From Rubripirellula sp. (lineage in GTDB: Bacteria > Planctomycetota > Planctomycetia > Pirellulales > Pirellulaceae): a stretch of 64,000 bases of DNA. Within the stretch, counting starts at the first letter, position 1; each line of letters begins with the position of its first letter. Below, in pieces: positions 55,001 to 64,000 of this stretch. The DNA lies in contig JAAXJB010000003.1 of NCBI GenBank assembly GCA_012270065.1, positions 239,782-303,781 of the forward strand, in the 5' to 3' direction. Made by a program: the position numbers and the translations under genes. Under the pieces are notes generated by a model. It ran no database searches. It saw only the letters and a program-made list of their open reading frames with translations, and had not been told where the DNA came from.

Positions 55001-55056
55001 AACAGGGCTACACACAGCAATCGCGGTATCACACGGAATCCTGAATAGAGTGGCAT
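52033..55056 (-). CDS. Giant secreted TPR/alpha-helical repeat protein
   Basis: The 1007-residue protein has a signal peptide (RLLCVALLLPVAVGITPFCAAG) and is otherwise almost all helical. TPR-like repeats recur throughout, e.g. LRAAKYLDTALTYLDRIAD, NARSEAAASYLSAAKTFDSIV, GNKAKALDSYIRMLEQ, LNQARQYLAYLLFKSKHY and YGSAIKEYVEILKKKPTM. A hydrophilic Glu/Lys-rich section lies around 330-440. It is probably exported to the periplasm as a scaffold. It is first in a same-strand series leading to exbB-exbD-exbD. Its function is unknown; I see no catalytic motif. Confidence 0.8.
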   Translation of the reverse strand: MPLYSGFRVIPRLLCVALLLPVAVGITPFCAAGEPAESFVKQLRAAKYLDTALTYLDRIADYPGVSAEFLSAVPLEKAQTYIDLAISSRNSDRRIENFRLAEAEIKEFLKQENHPRLSEARLKLGKLQLVRATQLMSGEPDDNARSEAAASYLSAAKTFDSIVEDLRQKLKEMAVVKSPDAAVKSQRDRYRGEFLQAMNSAAESRRLAAGTYSDPLKDAKPLLEKALKSFTELSENYGRYAQGAIATLQRGQVEEQLGNKAKALDSYIRMLEQPDADALRDAKYQAVNGIIRLGLEKSPPNYQMGIDRGAPLIEEVRPNERTSANVQDLRIALAKAYLLRSKDTEKVKKPVERKRAEGSARDLLNKASRIPSPQAEEAIELLAELGIDREAPAEMPQAEQPESLQAAFQKASDLQPGMDSLEKAIEQLRNKPTPDAADQQQLDDLTKSLFENRMLAIQYLQRGLGLVETGTDVEALNQARQYLAYLLFKSKHYRDATVVGLFLARNAPGSDAGLSGGLVALNALQLLLVEDSGNKSASGQLEQLADFMLKSWPKDEKAARAQGVIIKLALKEEKWDEAETRIGAMPEGAERSAFMRLLGVLLWNEYIRAQSSGEEAKASGYLKRASAQIAGGLAAINGKLADVDAGKAALVLMKIHLRLNDIDAASEVMENETYGPRAILDRLGSGDQGFASDTYSTELLVLVQKMASSPGNSKELLTRATGVMDELRQSVVGPDSQKRLTAIYMRASREIRESLKAASGASQQSLVSAFRVFLDRISQTTDDSATRQWVGQTLMALAETSMPANSIKATGNTVELLETAVDTFERIKQGGQEVPLTVEFQLAKAQQLLGNYGSAIKEYVEILKKKPTMLDAQVAAALTYEQWAQIVPEKFTEAAYRKALSGGKADSQGKNLIWGWGKLSKLTQPNPKYKDMFFNARYHIALCRYQCGKKTGKQSYIETAKKDITTVHALYPAMGGEDHFLKFNKLLKQIESDLGQPAKGLPKATKT

Positions 55057-55161
55057 ACGATTTTTGTATATCTAGAGGAGAAAACGTGTCACGGGAGATC
55101 TAAACGCAAACGGTTTTTTTAAAAGCTGAATGCAAGCCCGCCCACAAACACTAGATTAAGA

Positions 55162-55175
55162 GGGGCAGTCGCCCC
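55162..55175 (+). promoter_or_regulatory. GC-rich hairpin before a membrane protein gene
   Basis: GGGGC (55162-55166), loop AGTC, GCCCC (55171-55175), 33 bases before the ATG at 55208, in the gap between divergent genes. Role unknown. Confidence 0.35.
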
Positions 55176-55207
55176 ATTCAAGCATAGCCCATTCAGCGGA
55201 TCATCCG

Positions 55208-56496
55208 ATGCGGATTCCTTCCCAGTTCGACGAACAAAGTCTCTACCGAAGAAAAATTCCTCGCAATGAATCCGTCAGGACTTACCGCAAGCTGATTCGG
55301 CTGGCCCTGGGACTCGCTCTGGTCGTCGTCGTGATGCTGGAAGCCGCAAAACCCGCTGTATACAGGCCTTTTTTCGGAAGCTCACCGTCTGACAACGGAG
55401 GTGCAGCGGCAAACCTGCCTTCTGCAGTTGACCGCAGAACACGTAATTTAGACGGCAAGCAACCGGAATCATCGCGAATTGCGTATTCCCCCAAAGACCG
55501 CCAGACTGCCAACGCAATCGTTGCTCAACTTCCAAGAGATCAGCAAGTTCGCTGGACAGTTGCGTTATCGCGGTCTCTGCGAGGCGAAAAAACAGCGTCA
55601 GCAACTGACACAACCGCTACAACCGTTCAAGAACTTAAATTTGCCGCTGACCTGCCCATTGAATCGCTTTCCATCTGGAAACAGATCGTTGGCGAACTCA
55701 GTCGCGACCTCGATACGTCTGCTACTGATTCCAAAGTAGGGCTGGCTCAGAAATATGCTCTTCTGAATGCATTGGATGACGCCGCGTCCAACCGGGTCAT
55801 CGATGGCAGTGTTTGGAGATCAGAAGATTTTGACTTCTTCTATCGAACTCTGGATGCTGCCAGGGAACTGCCCCAGGCTGGATTCGCAACCGTGGGTGCC
55901 CTGCCATTACTCCAGCAGCCAGACGTTTACTTGAACCAGACCGTCACGATCCATGGCAGTTTGGCTTTGGCGGAAAACATCAAGGCTCCACAGAATCCCT
56001 ACGGAATCGGAAACTATTGGCAACTTTGGATAAAACCGGCCGAGGGCGCGGATCGACCCATTGTCGCATGTGTTCCTGATGTACCACGCATTGTTGCCGA
56101 TCAAGCAGGCAACGCCGAGACTTCCATTGCTGACGGGCCCCCATTGACTGTGGTAGGAACATTTTTGAAACGCCTGGCTTATCGCTCAGGAGCAGGAGCA
56201 GATTTAGCGCCCGTTGTGGTGGGCAGGATTACCTATGCTCCGTTCGCTGAGGGCGAAAAAACCACCGAATCGACCAATGAAACCACCCCCGTTCCACAAG
56301 GCAAATTCTGGTTGTTCGTGTCAAGTTCCTGCATTGCCGGAATAGGACTGGCAGTCCTCCTGATGTGGCGAACGAGTGTGTCGGCACGGGAATCGCGGAG
56401 TCTGCGTGTTGCATACCGTGAAGCCCCAGATGACTTTCTCAAAGGCTTGAGTACGTTGCCTGCCAAGGAACCTCCCGAATCGGAACAGAAACATCC

Positions 56497-56500
<4 letters not shown>
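55208..56500 (+). CDS. Membrane-anchored protein of unknown function, first of a related pair
   Basis: The 430-residue protein has an N-terminal membrane helix (LIRLALGLALVVVVMLEAA, about 29-47), an outer part, and a second helix near the C-terminus (FWLFVSSSCIAGIGLAVLLMW, about 365-385) followed by a basic tail. The centre (about 235-345) is a beta-rich region: VYLNQTVTIHGSL, YWQLWIKPAEGADRPIVACVPD, PLTVVGTFLKRLAYRSGAGADLAPVVVGRI. Its order is like the OB-fold domain of the next gene. I recognise no family. The stop overlaps the start of the next gene by four bases. Confidence 0.65.
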
Positions 56501-59032
<2,532 letters not shown>

Positions 59033-59200
59033 ACAGCAGCACGTTTGCGTAAGAAACGAAATTCACTTTTTAGCCGCCTTGGAATCCCATCAGCGTTGAC
59101 ATCAGTCCAAGCGCGGCCTTAGTTTCTTGGGCAACAGATCATTCACGCAACGCATTCCTCAGTTGCGTTGTTTAAAACCGCCTTTCTTTTCGCAGAAGCC

Positions 59201-60046
59201 ATGGGTCGTTTACACAAGTCGATATCATGGAGTCAAAACACGGAACCGGAATCCGACAAGCAGCAAGCTAGCCCCAAAAACAAGCAGTGGGAGAGCGAAT
59301 CCACTTGGGCAAAAATTTCCAATACCGGGTTCACACTTCCTGAAACGTGGTCGCACAATTCATCGCACCATAGTTTCTTTCTACCGGTGAACTACTCGGC
59401 CAATTATGAGTATCCTCTGCTGGTATGGTTTCACAGCAATGGCTTCAACGAACACCAAGTTGAGCAGGTGATGCCGCACATCAGCCTGCGAAACTACGTC
59501 AGTGTTGGGATTCGCGGGACCAAAGCAGCAGATTCGGTGGGACACCGCTTTGACTGGCATTCTGGCCCTGCGGGAATTGCGAAAGCCCAGGAAGCCGTGA
59601 TCCAAGCTGTTGATGGTGCCACAAACCGCTTCTCGATTAACCCGAGTCGGGTCATTCTTGCGGGCTACCGTGAAGGCGGGACAATGGCGTTAAGGACGGC
59701 ACTTAATGACCCAGATCAGTACGCAGGCGTTGTATCTCTGGGTGGTCGAATGCCATCTGGCTCGATCCGGAATCTTCCTCAATTACGTCAACGCCGAATG
59801 CACATGCTGTGGCAGTGGTGTGAAGAGAACCCCCACTACAGCAACCACAACCTGAAAGTCGATTGCCAGACGTCGATGGCCATCGGAAGTCGAGTTGAGG
59901 TCAGGCTGTACCCGGGTGACGATGAGATGACGACCATTGCGCTCCACGACATCGACGATTGGATCATGCGGCATGTCGTCGCGGATTCAGCCGTACAAGA
60001 CGGTCACCGCTGGTCATCCAGCCCAACACTCTATTCGAGTAATTGA
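59201..60046 (+). CDS. Carboxylesterase-like alpha/beta hydrolase with a replaced nucleophile
   Basis: From the ATG at 59201 (a TTG at 59168 adds eleven residues) the protein is 281 residues and has an alpha/beta hydrolase layout close to phospholipase/carboxylesterase type: FFLPVNYSANYEYPLLVWFHSNG, VSVGIRGT, VILAGYREGGTMALRTAL. The nucleophile elbow, normally G-F-S-x-G-G, reads GYREGG, so the catalytic Ser is Arg157. The usual acid (DPVVP-like) and His (GHE-like) segments also look changed: ENPHYSN and YPGDDEMT. It may thus be a non-enzymatic binding protein. No secretion signal. Role unknown. Confidence 0.78.
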   Translation: MGRLHKSISWSQNTEPESDKQQASPKNKQWESESTWAKISNTGFTLPETWSHNSSHHSFFLPVNYSANYEYPLLVWFHSNGFNEHQVEQVMPHISLRNYVSVGIRGTKAADSVGHRFDWHSGPAGIAKAQEAVIQAVDGATNRFSINPSRVILAGYREGGTMALRTALNDPDQYAGVVSLGGRMPSGSIRNLPQLRQRRMHMLWQWCEENPHYSNHNLKVDCQTSMAIGSRVEVRLYPGDDEMTTIALHDIDDWIMRHVVADSAVQDGHRWSSSPTLYSSN

Positions 60047-60250
60047 AAAAACCCAAATTCGTGTCTTGTCCGAAATCAACCCGGACAGTGGATTCGGTTT
60101 GACAAGTTTCCTGCTCTTTCATGCTGCCACGTGTGCTGCCATCGGGTAGACTGGGGTGGTTGCAGACCACTATCGTGTGGGTGTCTGGCACCGGGCAGTC
60201 TTTGCAAGAAAACTGCAGTGCCAAGGAGTAACGAAGTCAACCCGACAAAT

Positions 60251-60697
60251 ATGCCTGACAATGCCATGCCTTCATCCGATGACCTACACACCAGCGATCA
60301 AGCGGAGTCAGAGCCCAAAGTGACTGCAACAACTGGCAAGACTGTGCTGCTCGTGGACGACGACATTGAGATAATTGAAGCCGCGCGTTACGCGTTGGAG
60401 GGTGCCGGTCACAATGTGGTGGTGGCCCGTGATGGCAATCAGGGCCTTGCCTTGGCGGAACGGGAAAACCCTGATTTGATAATTCTGGACATGATGATGC
60501 CGAAAAGAAGCGGCTTTCTCGTGCTGGAAAAACTAAGACGACTCAGGAGTGAACTCCTCCCGGTAATCATGATTACTGGCAATGAAGGCAGTCGGCACAA
60601 AGCTTACGCTGAACTCCTTGGCGTAAGTGACTACATACGCAAGCCATTTCCGATGGAACGATTGATATCCTCTGTCGACAAACTGATCGGATCATGA
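60251..60697 (+). CDS. Single-domain response regulator
   Basis: From the ATG at 60251 the product is 148 residues: a short acidic leader and a CheY-like receiver domain. It shows the acidic pair in LLVDDDIEI, the phospho-acceptor Asp in LIILDMMMP, the Thr in VIMITGNEG and the Lys in YIRKPFPMERL. There is no output domain, so it must act through a partner, perhaps in a phosphorelay. GGAG lies at 60225-60228, a bit far from the start. Its stop overlaps the next gene start (ATGA), so DUF423 is translated with it. Confidence 0.88.
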   Translation: MPDNAMPSSDDLHTSDQAESEPKVTATTGKTVLLVDDDIEIIEAARYALEGAGHNVVVARDGNQGLALAERENPDLIILDMMMPKRSGFLVLEKLRRLRSELLPVIMITGNEGSRHKAYAELLGVSDYIRKPFPMERLISSVDKLIGS

Positions 60698-61134
60698 CTC
60701 CTGTTGATGTCGACCTGCAAGAAACGCAGCAACTATCACATCGCATTGTGATCATTGCAGCAATCTCGGGAGCCTTGGGAATCGCAATCGGCGCTTTCGG
60801 AGCCCACGGATTGGAATCCCTTTTTGAAAGCCGGCAGTATGATCCCGGTTTTGCCGCAAAACGAGCCAGTCAATTTGACGTTGGGGTGCGTTATCACCTG
60901 CTGCAATCCGCCATGTTGTTGGCACTGGGAGCCATATCGTCAGGTTCACAGAAGTGGCGTCGGTGGTCCATGCGTCTGAGTCTGGCAGGCCAGACAATAT
61001 TCAGTGGCAGTCTTTATCTGCTTGTTCTCACCGACACACCAAAATTGGGCATGATCACCCCGATAGGTGGAGTTTGCCTCATTTTTTCATGGTGCATGCT
61101 TGTACCCATGTGCTGGAAAACAGGCGGCCAATGA
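60694..61134 (+). CDS. DUF423 family membrane protein
   Basis: The 146-residue protein has about four membrane segments (near 17-35, 65-88, 95-115 and 120-140). The GAIGAFGAHGLESLF motif (here IAIGAFGAHGLESLF) and VRYHLLQSAMLLALG are typical for DUF423, small inner-membrane proteins with no settled function. It is coupled to the response regulator gene by an ATGA overlap, an uncommon pairing. It ends about 120 bp before pyrB. Confidence 0.9.
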   Translation: MTPVDVDLQETQQLSHRIVIIAAISGALGIAIGAFGAHGLESLFESRQYDPGFAAKRASQFDVGVRYHLLQSAMLLALGAISSGSQKWRRWSMRLSLAGQTIFSGSLYLLVLTDTPKLGMITPIGGVCLIFSWCMLVPMCWKTGGQ

Positions 61135-61251
61135 GTCCTTCAAACGGGAATCCGCCAGAAAACTCTGGTCGGGTCCTCGCCGTGACCGTCGTAATCGCTT
61201 AACGTGTTGCAAGCACAAAATTCAAGTTTCCAGCTCAAGCAACTTCCGCCG

Positions 61252-62241
61252 ATGTCCACTGCGGTTCAACCAGCTATCGAGTTCCCCCATCACTGGCGGC
61301 GTCGTCATTTACTTGATTTGGAAAGCCTCTCCCCAGAGGAGATTTCCACCTTACTGGATGTGGCGCAGCGTCTCAAAGAATTGACCAATGGGTGCCGCAA
61401 CAAAATCTCACTGCTTGCCGGCAAAACGTGCGCCAATCTGTTTTTTGAAAACAGCACGCGTACACGTAACAGCTTTTCGCTCGCTGCCAAACGACTTGGT
61501 GCCGACACGGTTGAATTCAGCAGTGTTGGAAGCAGCGTCGCCAAAGGCGAGACTTTCGTGGACACAGCCAAGACCATCGAAGCCATGGGTGTGGAGTGGG
61601 TAGTGACGCGGCATGGCACCCCGGGTACGCCTCACCTCCTGTCGCGTGAACTCGACTGCTGCGTTCTCAATGCCGGGGATGGTCCCCATGATCATCCGAC
61701 ACAGGGATTGCTTGACATGCTGACAATCCGTCAGCATCGAGGAAGCATCAAGGGTCTCACGGTGGCGCTTGTAGGAGACATCGCTCATAGCCGCACGGCA
61801 CGCAGCAATATTTGGGGACTCAGCAAACTGGGAGCCCATGTCATCATTTGTGGTCCACCAACTCTGGTAAGCCCGCGTTGGACAGAACTCGGATTCGAAG
61901 TCGCTCACAATCTGGACGATATTCTCCCACGATGTGATGTTCTCAACCTGCTTCGAATACAGTTCGAACGTCAGCGTGCCAGACCCTTTCCAAGCGTTCA
62001 TGAGTACGCTGCACTCTACGCAATGAATGGTGAAAGAATGCAGCGAGCGAAAGATGACATCCTCATCATGGCCCCTGGCCCTATCAACCGGGGAGTCGAA
62101 ATCACACCAGAGGTAGCTGACGGTCCGCACTCCGTGATCCTCGAGCAGGTCACCAACGGCATCGCTGTTCGCATGGCTGCGCTGTGGCTGCTATCCGGAG
62201 CAAACGAACGAGCCAAGGCGAAGAGTTCATCTGCTGACTGA
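61252..62241 (+). CDS. pyrB: Aspartate carbamoyltransferase
   Basis: PyrB carries out the first committed step of pyrimidine synthesis, carbamoyl phosphate plus aspartate. From the ATG at 61252 it is 329 residues; a GTG at 61204 is also in frame. Motifs: [21 protein letters not shown] (carbamoyl phosphate loop), the Ser/Lys-containing [57 protein letters not shown] and the C-terminal [12 protein letters not shown]. It is followed 61 bp later by a dihydroorotase homologue on the same strand. Confidence 0.97.
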   Translation: MSTAVQPAIEFPHHWRRRHLLDLESLSPEEISTLLDVAQRLKELTNGCRNKISLLAGKTCANLFFENSTRTRNSFSLAAKRLGADTVEFSSVGSSVAKGETFVDTAKTIEAMGVEWVVTRHGTPGTPHLLSRELDCCVLNAGDGPHDHPTQGLLDMLTIRQHRGSIKGLTVALVGDIAHSRTARSNIWGLSKLGAHVIICGPPTLVSPRWTELGFEVAHNLDDILPRCDVLNLLRIQFERQRARPFPSVHEYAALYAMNGERMQRAKDDILIMAPGPINRGVEITPEVADGPHSVILEQVTNGIAVRMAALWLLSGANERAKAKSSSAD

Positions 62242-62302
62242 CCCAATTTTTCCTCGAAGATCGGTCAAGTACGGTTCAAAGCCCAGACCAGCAAACAACT
62301 TC

Positions 62303-63625
62303 ATGAACGCAACAGTCAAGAAAGATCTGCTCATTGAAAATGCCCGACTGGTCGATCCCAGTCAGGACCTCGATTGTTCAGCAAACCTGCTGGTCATCAA
62401 TGGTCATGTTGCAACACTTGACCCCGCGGACGAGGAAATTCCTGCTACCTGTGAACGTCTCGACGCAAGAGGCAACATCGTTGCACCCGGCCTCGTCGAC
62501 CTGGGCGCCGAATTGCGTGAACCCGGCTACGAAGAAGACGAAACCATCGCATCGGGCAGTCATGCAGCTTTGGCAGGTGGTTTCACTTCTGTGCTCTGCT
62601 GCAGCAGCACGAGACCCTGCATCGATTCTCCTGGCGCAGTTGAATTTGTCAGGCAGAAAGCCACCAAGGCACGTGGCGCCCGCGTCCATGTAATCGGCTG
62701 CCTCAGTAAGGGCCGGGATGGTGAGCAGATGGCGGAACTGGGCTTGCTATCGGTCGCGGGTGCGGTCGCCTTCAGCGATGCTCCCAAGTCCATGCCCAAC
62801 GACGCTCTCCTGAAGCGTGCCCTCGAATATTGTCGCATGTTTGATCTTCCCATTTTTGACCGTCCCGAGGTGCCCGAATTGGCAGAAGGTGGGATGATGC
62901 ACGATGGTCAGACTTCACTTGTCCTGGGTCTCAAGGGGCTCCCGACCGAAGCAGAGGACCTCGCTGTTGCCCGTGACGTACGTCTGGCCGAAGCCACATC
63001 AGGACGCTTGCACGTGGGTCCGGTCAGCACGATGGGCGCCGTCGACATGATACGAAGGGTCAAATCGCGCGGCATTGATGTGACCGCTTCAGTCTGCCCG
63101 CACAATTTGTGCCTCTCAGATGTCAAACTGCGTTCTTTTGATTCGAAATACAAGGTCCACCCACCTTTGCGCAGCGAAAAACACGTGGAGACACTCCGTC
63201 ATGCGTTGGCTGATGGAACGATCGATGCCATTCAAAGCGGCCACATGCCGCGAAGTCGAGAGAAAAAAATGGATGATCTCGACCTCTCACCCTTTGGCGG
63301 ATCAGCATTGGAAACGACGCTGGCTACCACAATCACCTACATGATCAATCAACAGTTGATTGATTGGAAAACAGCCATCAACCGACTCTCGACGGCTCCA
63401 GCACGGATTGCGGGAGTCGATGGTGGTTCCTTGAAACCCGGAGCCACTGCCGATATCGTCATCATCGATCCTGATGCAAGTTGGAAGGTCGATGGCAACC
63501 ACTTCCGCTCACATTGCATCAGCAGTCCACTTGATGGAGAGCAACTGCACGGCAGAGCGACTCACACAATCGTTGGTGGTGAAATCAGATACCGATTGAA
63601 TCCTGACTTGGACCATCTGGCCTGA
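62303..63625 (+). CDS. pyrC: Dihydroorotase homologue lacking the metal-binding residues (pseudo-dihydroorotase)
   Basis: The 440-residue protein has the full length and order of a type I dihydroorotase: IVAPGLVDLGAELREPGYEEDETIASGS, AGAVAFSD, VARDVRLAEATSGR, LSTAPARIAGVDGG, KPGATADIVIIDPD. But all metal ligands are changed: the HxH is G68-A69-E70, the DHCED His is R187, the His of the HVxH site is P240, and the ATDHAPH segment reads QSGHMPR (G313, R317). It cannot bind zinc as family members do. Non-catalytic dihydroorotases that pair with ATCase are known (for example pyrC' of pseudomonads), and this one follows pyrB. A working dihydroorotase must lie elsewhere. Confidence 0.9.
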   Translation: MNATVKKDLLIENARLVDPSQDLDCSANLLVINGHVATLDPADEEIPATCERLDARGNIVAPGLVDLGAELREPGYEEDETIASGSHAALAGGFTSVLCCSSTRPCIDSPGAVEFVRQKATKARGARVHVIGCLSKGRDGEQMAELGLLSVAGAVAFSDAPKSMPNDALLKRALEYCRMFDLPIFDRPEVPELAEGGMMHDGQTSLVLGLKGLPTEAEDLAVARDVRLAEATSGRLHVGPVSTMGAVDMIRRVKSRGIDVTASVCPHNLCLSDVKLRSFDSKYKVHPPLRSEKHVETLRHALADGTIDAIQSGHMPRSREKKMDDLDLSPFGGSALETTLATTITYMINQQLIDWKTAINRLSTAPARIAGVDGGSLKPGATADIVIIDPDASWKVDGNHFRSHCISSPLDGEQLHGRATHTIVGGEIRYRLNPDLDHLA

Positions 63626-63645
63626 ACAGAACCGGCGCTGCGGCA

Positions 63646-63674
63646 GCATCGAAAACAAACACGTGCTTCGATGC
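63646..63674. terminator. Hairpin between convergent genes
   Basis: GCATCGAA (63646-63653) pairs with TTCGATGC (63667-63674) across 13 bases, between the dihydroorotase homologue and the ASPIC/UnbV gene. No T run; moderate terminator candidate. Confidence 0.4.
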
Positions 63675-63714
63675 CGAATACCAGAGTCCTTTGATGGCAG
63701 ATCAACAGGGAGAT

Positions 63715-64000
63715 CTAACTCTCTGGGCCGCTCTCCACATCTTTGGCAAGGCCTTCACCCTGCCGCAAACGGATGGTCGTATCGATTACAGGAACAGCGA
63801 AAACCTCACGCTGTCCATTCGGCCAATTGATCGTGATTGAATTCACAGCCTCCTGTTGTCCCAAGCCAAATGTCAATGCTTTTTCGCACTGGCTGAGATA
63901 ACTGCGTGTTGGCATGACCAACTGTTTCTGCAGACGCCCACCCACTTCAAGCTCAACAAGCGCCCCAATCCCATCTTGATTACTGCCAACTCCCTCCAAC
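63715..64000 (-). CDS. ASPIC/UnbV domain protein (C-terminal part, runs off the window)
   Basis: The 3' end of a gene on the minus strand, with its 5' part beyond position 64000. The visible residues (GVGSNQDGIGALVELEVGG, YLSQCEKALTFGLGQQEAV, ITINWPNGQREVF) match the C-terminal ASPIC/UnbV domain of CRTAC1-type secreted proteins, common in planctomycetes and often joined to FG-GAP or VCBS beta-propeller repeats and TPRs. The full protein is probably exported. The role of the family in bacteria is unclear. The first codon shown (TTG at 63997-63999) is internal, not a start. Confidence 0.9.
   Translation of the reverse strand, partial: LEGVGSNQDGIGALVELEVGGRLQKQLVMPTRSYLSQCEKALTFGLGQQEAVNSITINWPNGQREVFAVPVIDTTIRLRQGEGLAKDVESGPES

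Noticed and set aside
61408-62130. 240-residue open frame on the minus strand inside pyrB
   Set aside because: Antisense to clear PyrB motifs; composition is that of a shadow frame.

Overview
The window looks like chromosomal DNA of a planctomycete (phylum Planctomycetota), probably a free-living aquatic one. The evidence is the mix of gene types: a DUF1559/pseudopilin-like domain fused to an anti-sigma-like region, an ExbB/ExbD operon flanked by secreted TPR proteins, a DUF3500 protein, secreted PhoD-like, ThuA-like and Tat-exported sugar isomerase-like proteins, an ASPIC/UnbV (CRTAC1-type) protein, and tetrahydromethanopterin-type cofactor genes next to normal folate genes. No prophage, insertion sequence, CRISPR array, rRNA or tRNA gene was seen. 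Genes are mostly single or in short operons on both strands, and several starts are non-ATG (TTG or GTG).

Layout. 0-7 kb: secreted metallopeptidase-like protein, GT4 glycosyltransferase, Cys-rich secreted protein, aconitase, parvulin, Tat-exported TIM-barrel isomerase. 7-14 kb: sulfite reductase hemoprotein, FolD, GalE, Xer recombinase, PhoD-like phosphatase. 14-23 kb: an H-NOX/Ser-Thr kinase fusion with an FHA protein upstream, RlmI, a 7Fe ferredoxin, an HNH protein, DUF456, and a membrane protein with a long basic tail. 23-34 kb: UvrB, a ComEA-like protein, NadC, a YugP-like protease, a large M28 peptidase with a folded-looking leader, an orphan small protein, DUF3500, a methyltransferase. 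34-39 kb: ThyA-FolA, then rpsM-rpsK-rpoA-rplQ (rpsD absent from between rpsK and rpoA) closed by a strong terminator. 39-46 kb: Tat solute-binding protein, xylulokinase, ThuA-like protein, an ECF sigma factor with an anti-sigma/pseudopilin-like fusion, and an NCS2-like permease. 46.7-55.1 kb: a long minus-strand block TPR-TPR-ExbB-ExbD-ExbD-PabA-DUF447-beta-RFAP synthase. 55-64 kb: two related membrane-anchored proteins, malate dehydrogenase, a hydrolase fold without its nucleophile, a response regulator with DUF423, PyrB followed by a dihydroorotase homologue lacking its metal ligands, and the 3' end of an ASPIC/UnbV protein.

How genes work together. PabA should supply para-aminobenzoate, which beta-RFAP synthase condenses with PRPP in the first committed step of methanopterin-type cofactor synthesis; DUF447 lies between them. 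Thus the cell probably runs both folate (FolA, FolD, ThyA) and H4MPT-type C1 metabolism. The ExbB-ExbD-ExbD genes directly upstream, with tight or zero spacing, make an ion-driven envelope motor with TPR partners. The H-NOX kinase and FHA protein suggest a gas-sensing phosphorylation route. PyrB plus a metal-less dihydroorotase fits the non-catalytic pseudo-dihydroorotase type of ATCase complex.

Most notable: the H-NOX-kinase fusion; the ExbBD/H4MPT gene block; two clear enzyme homologues with erased active sites; a three-stem RNA-like element before the M28 peptidase gene; a sigma/anti-sigma-pseudopilin pair; and recurrent short tandem duplications (periods 15, 15, 17 and 19 bp) in intergenic DNA.
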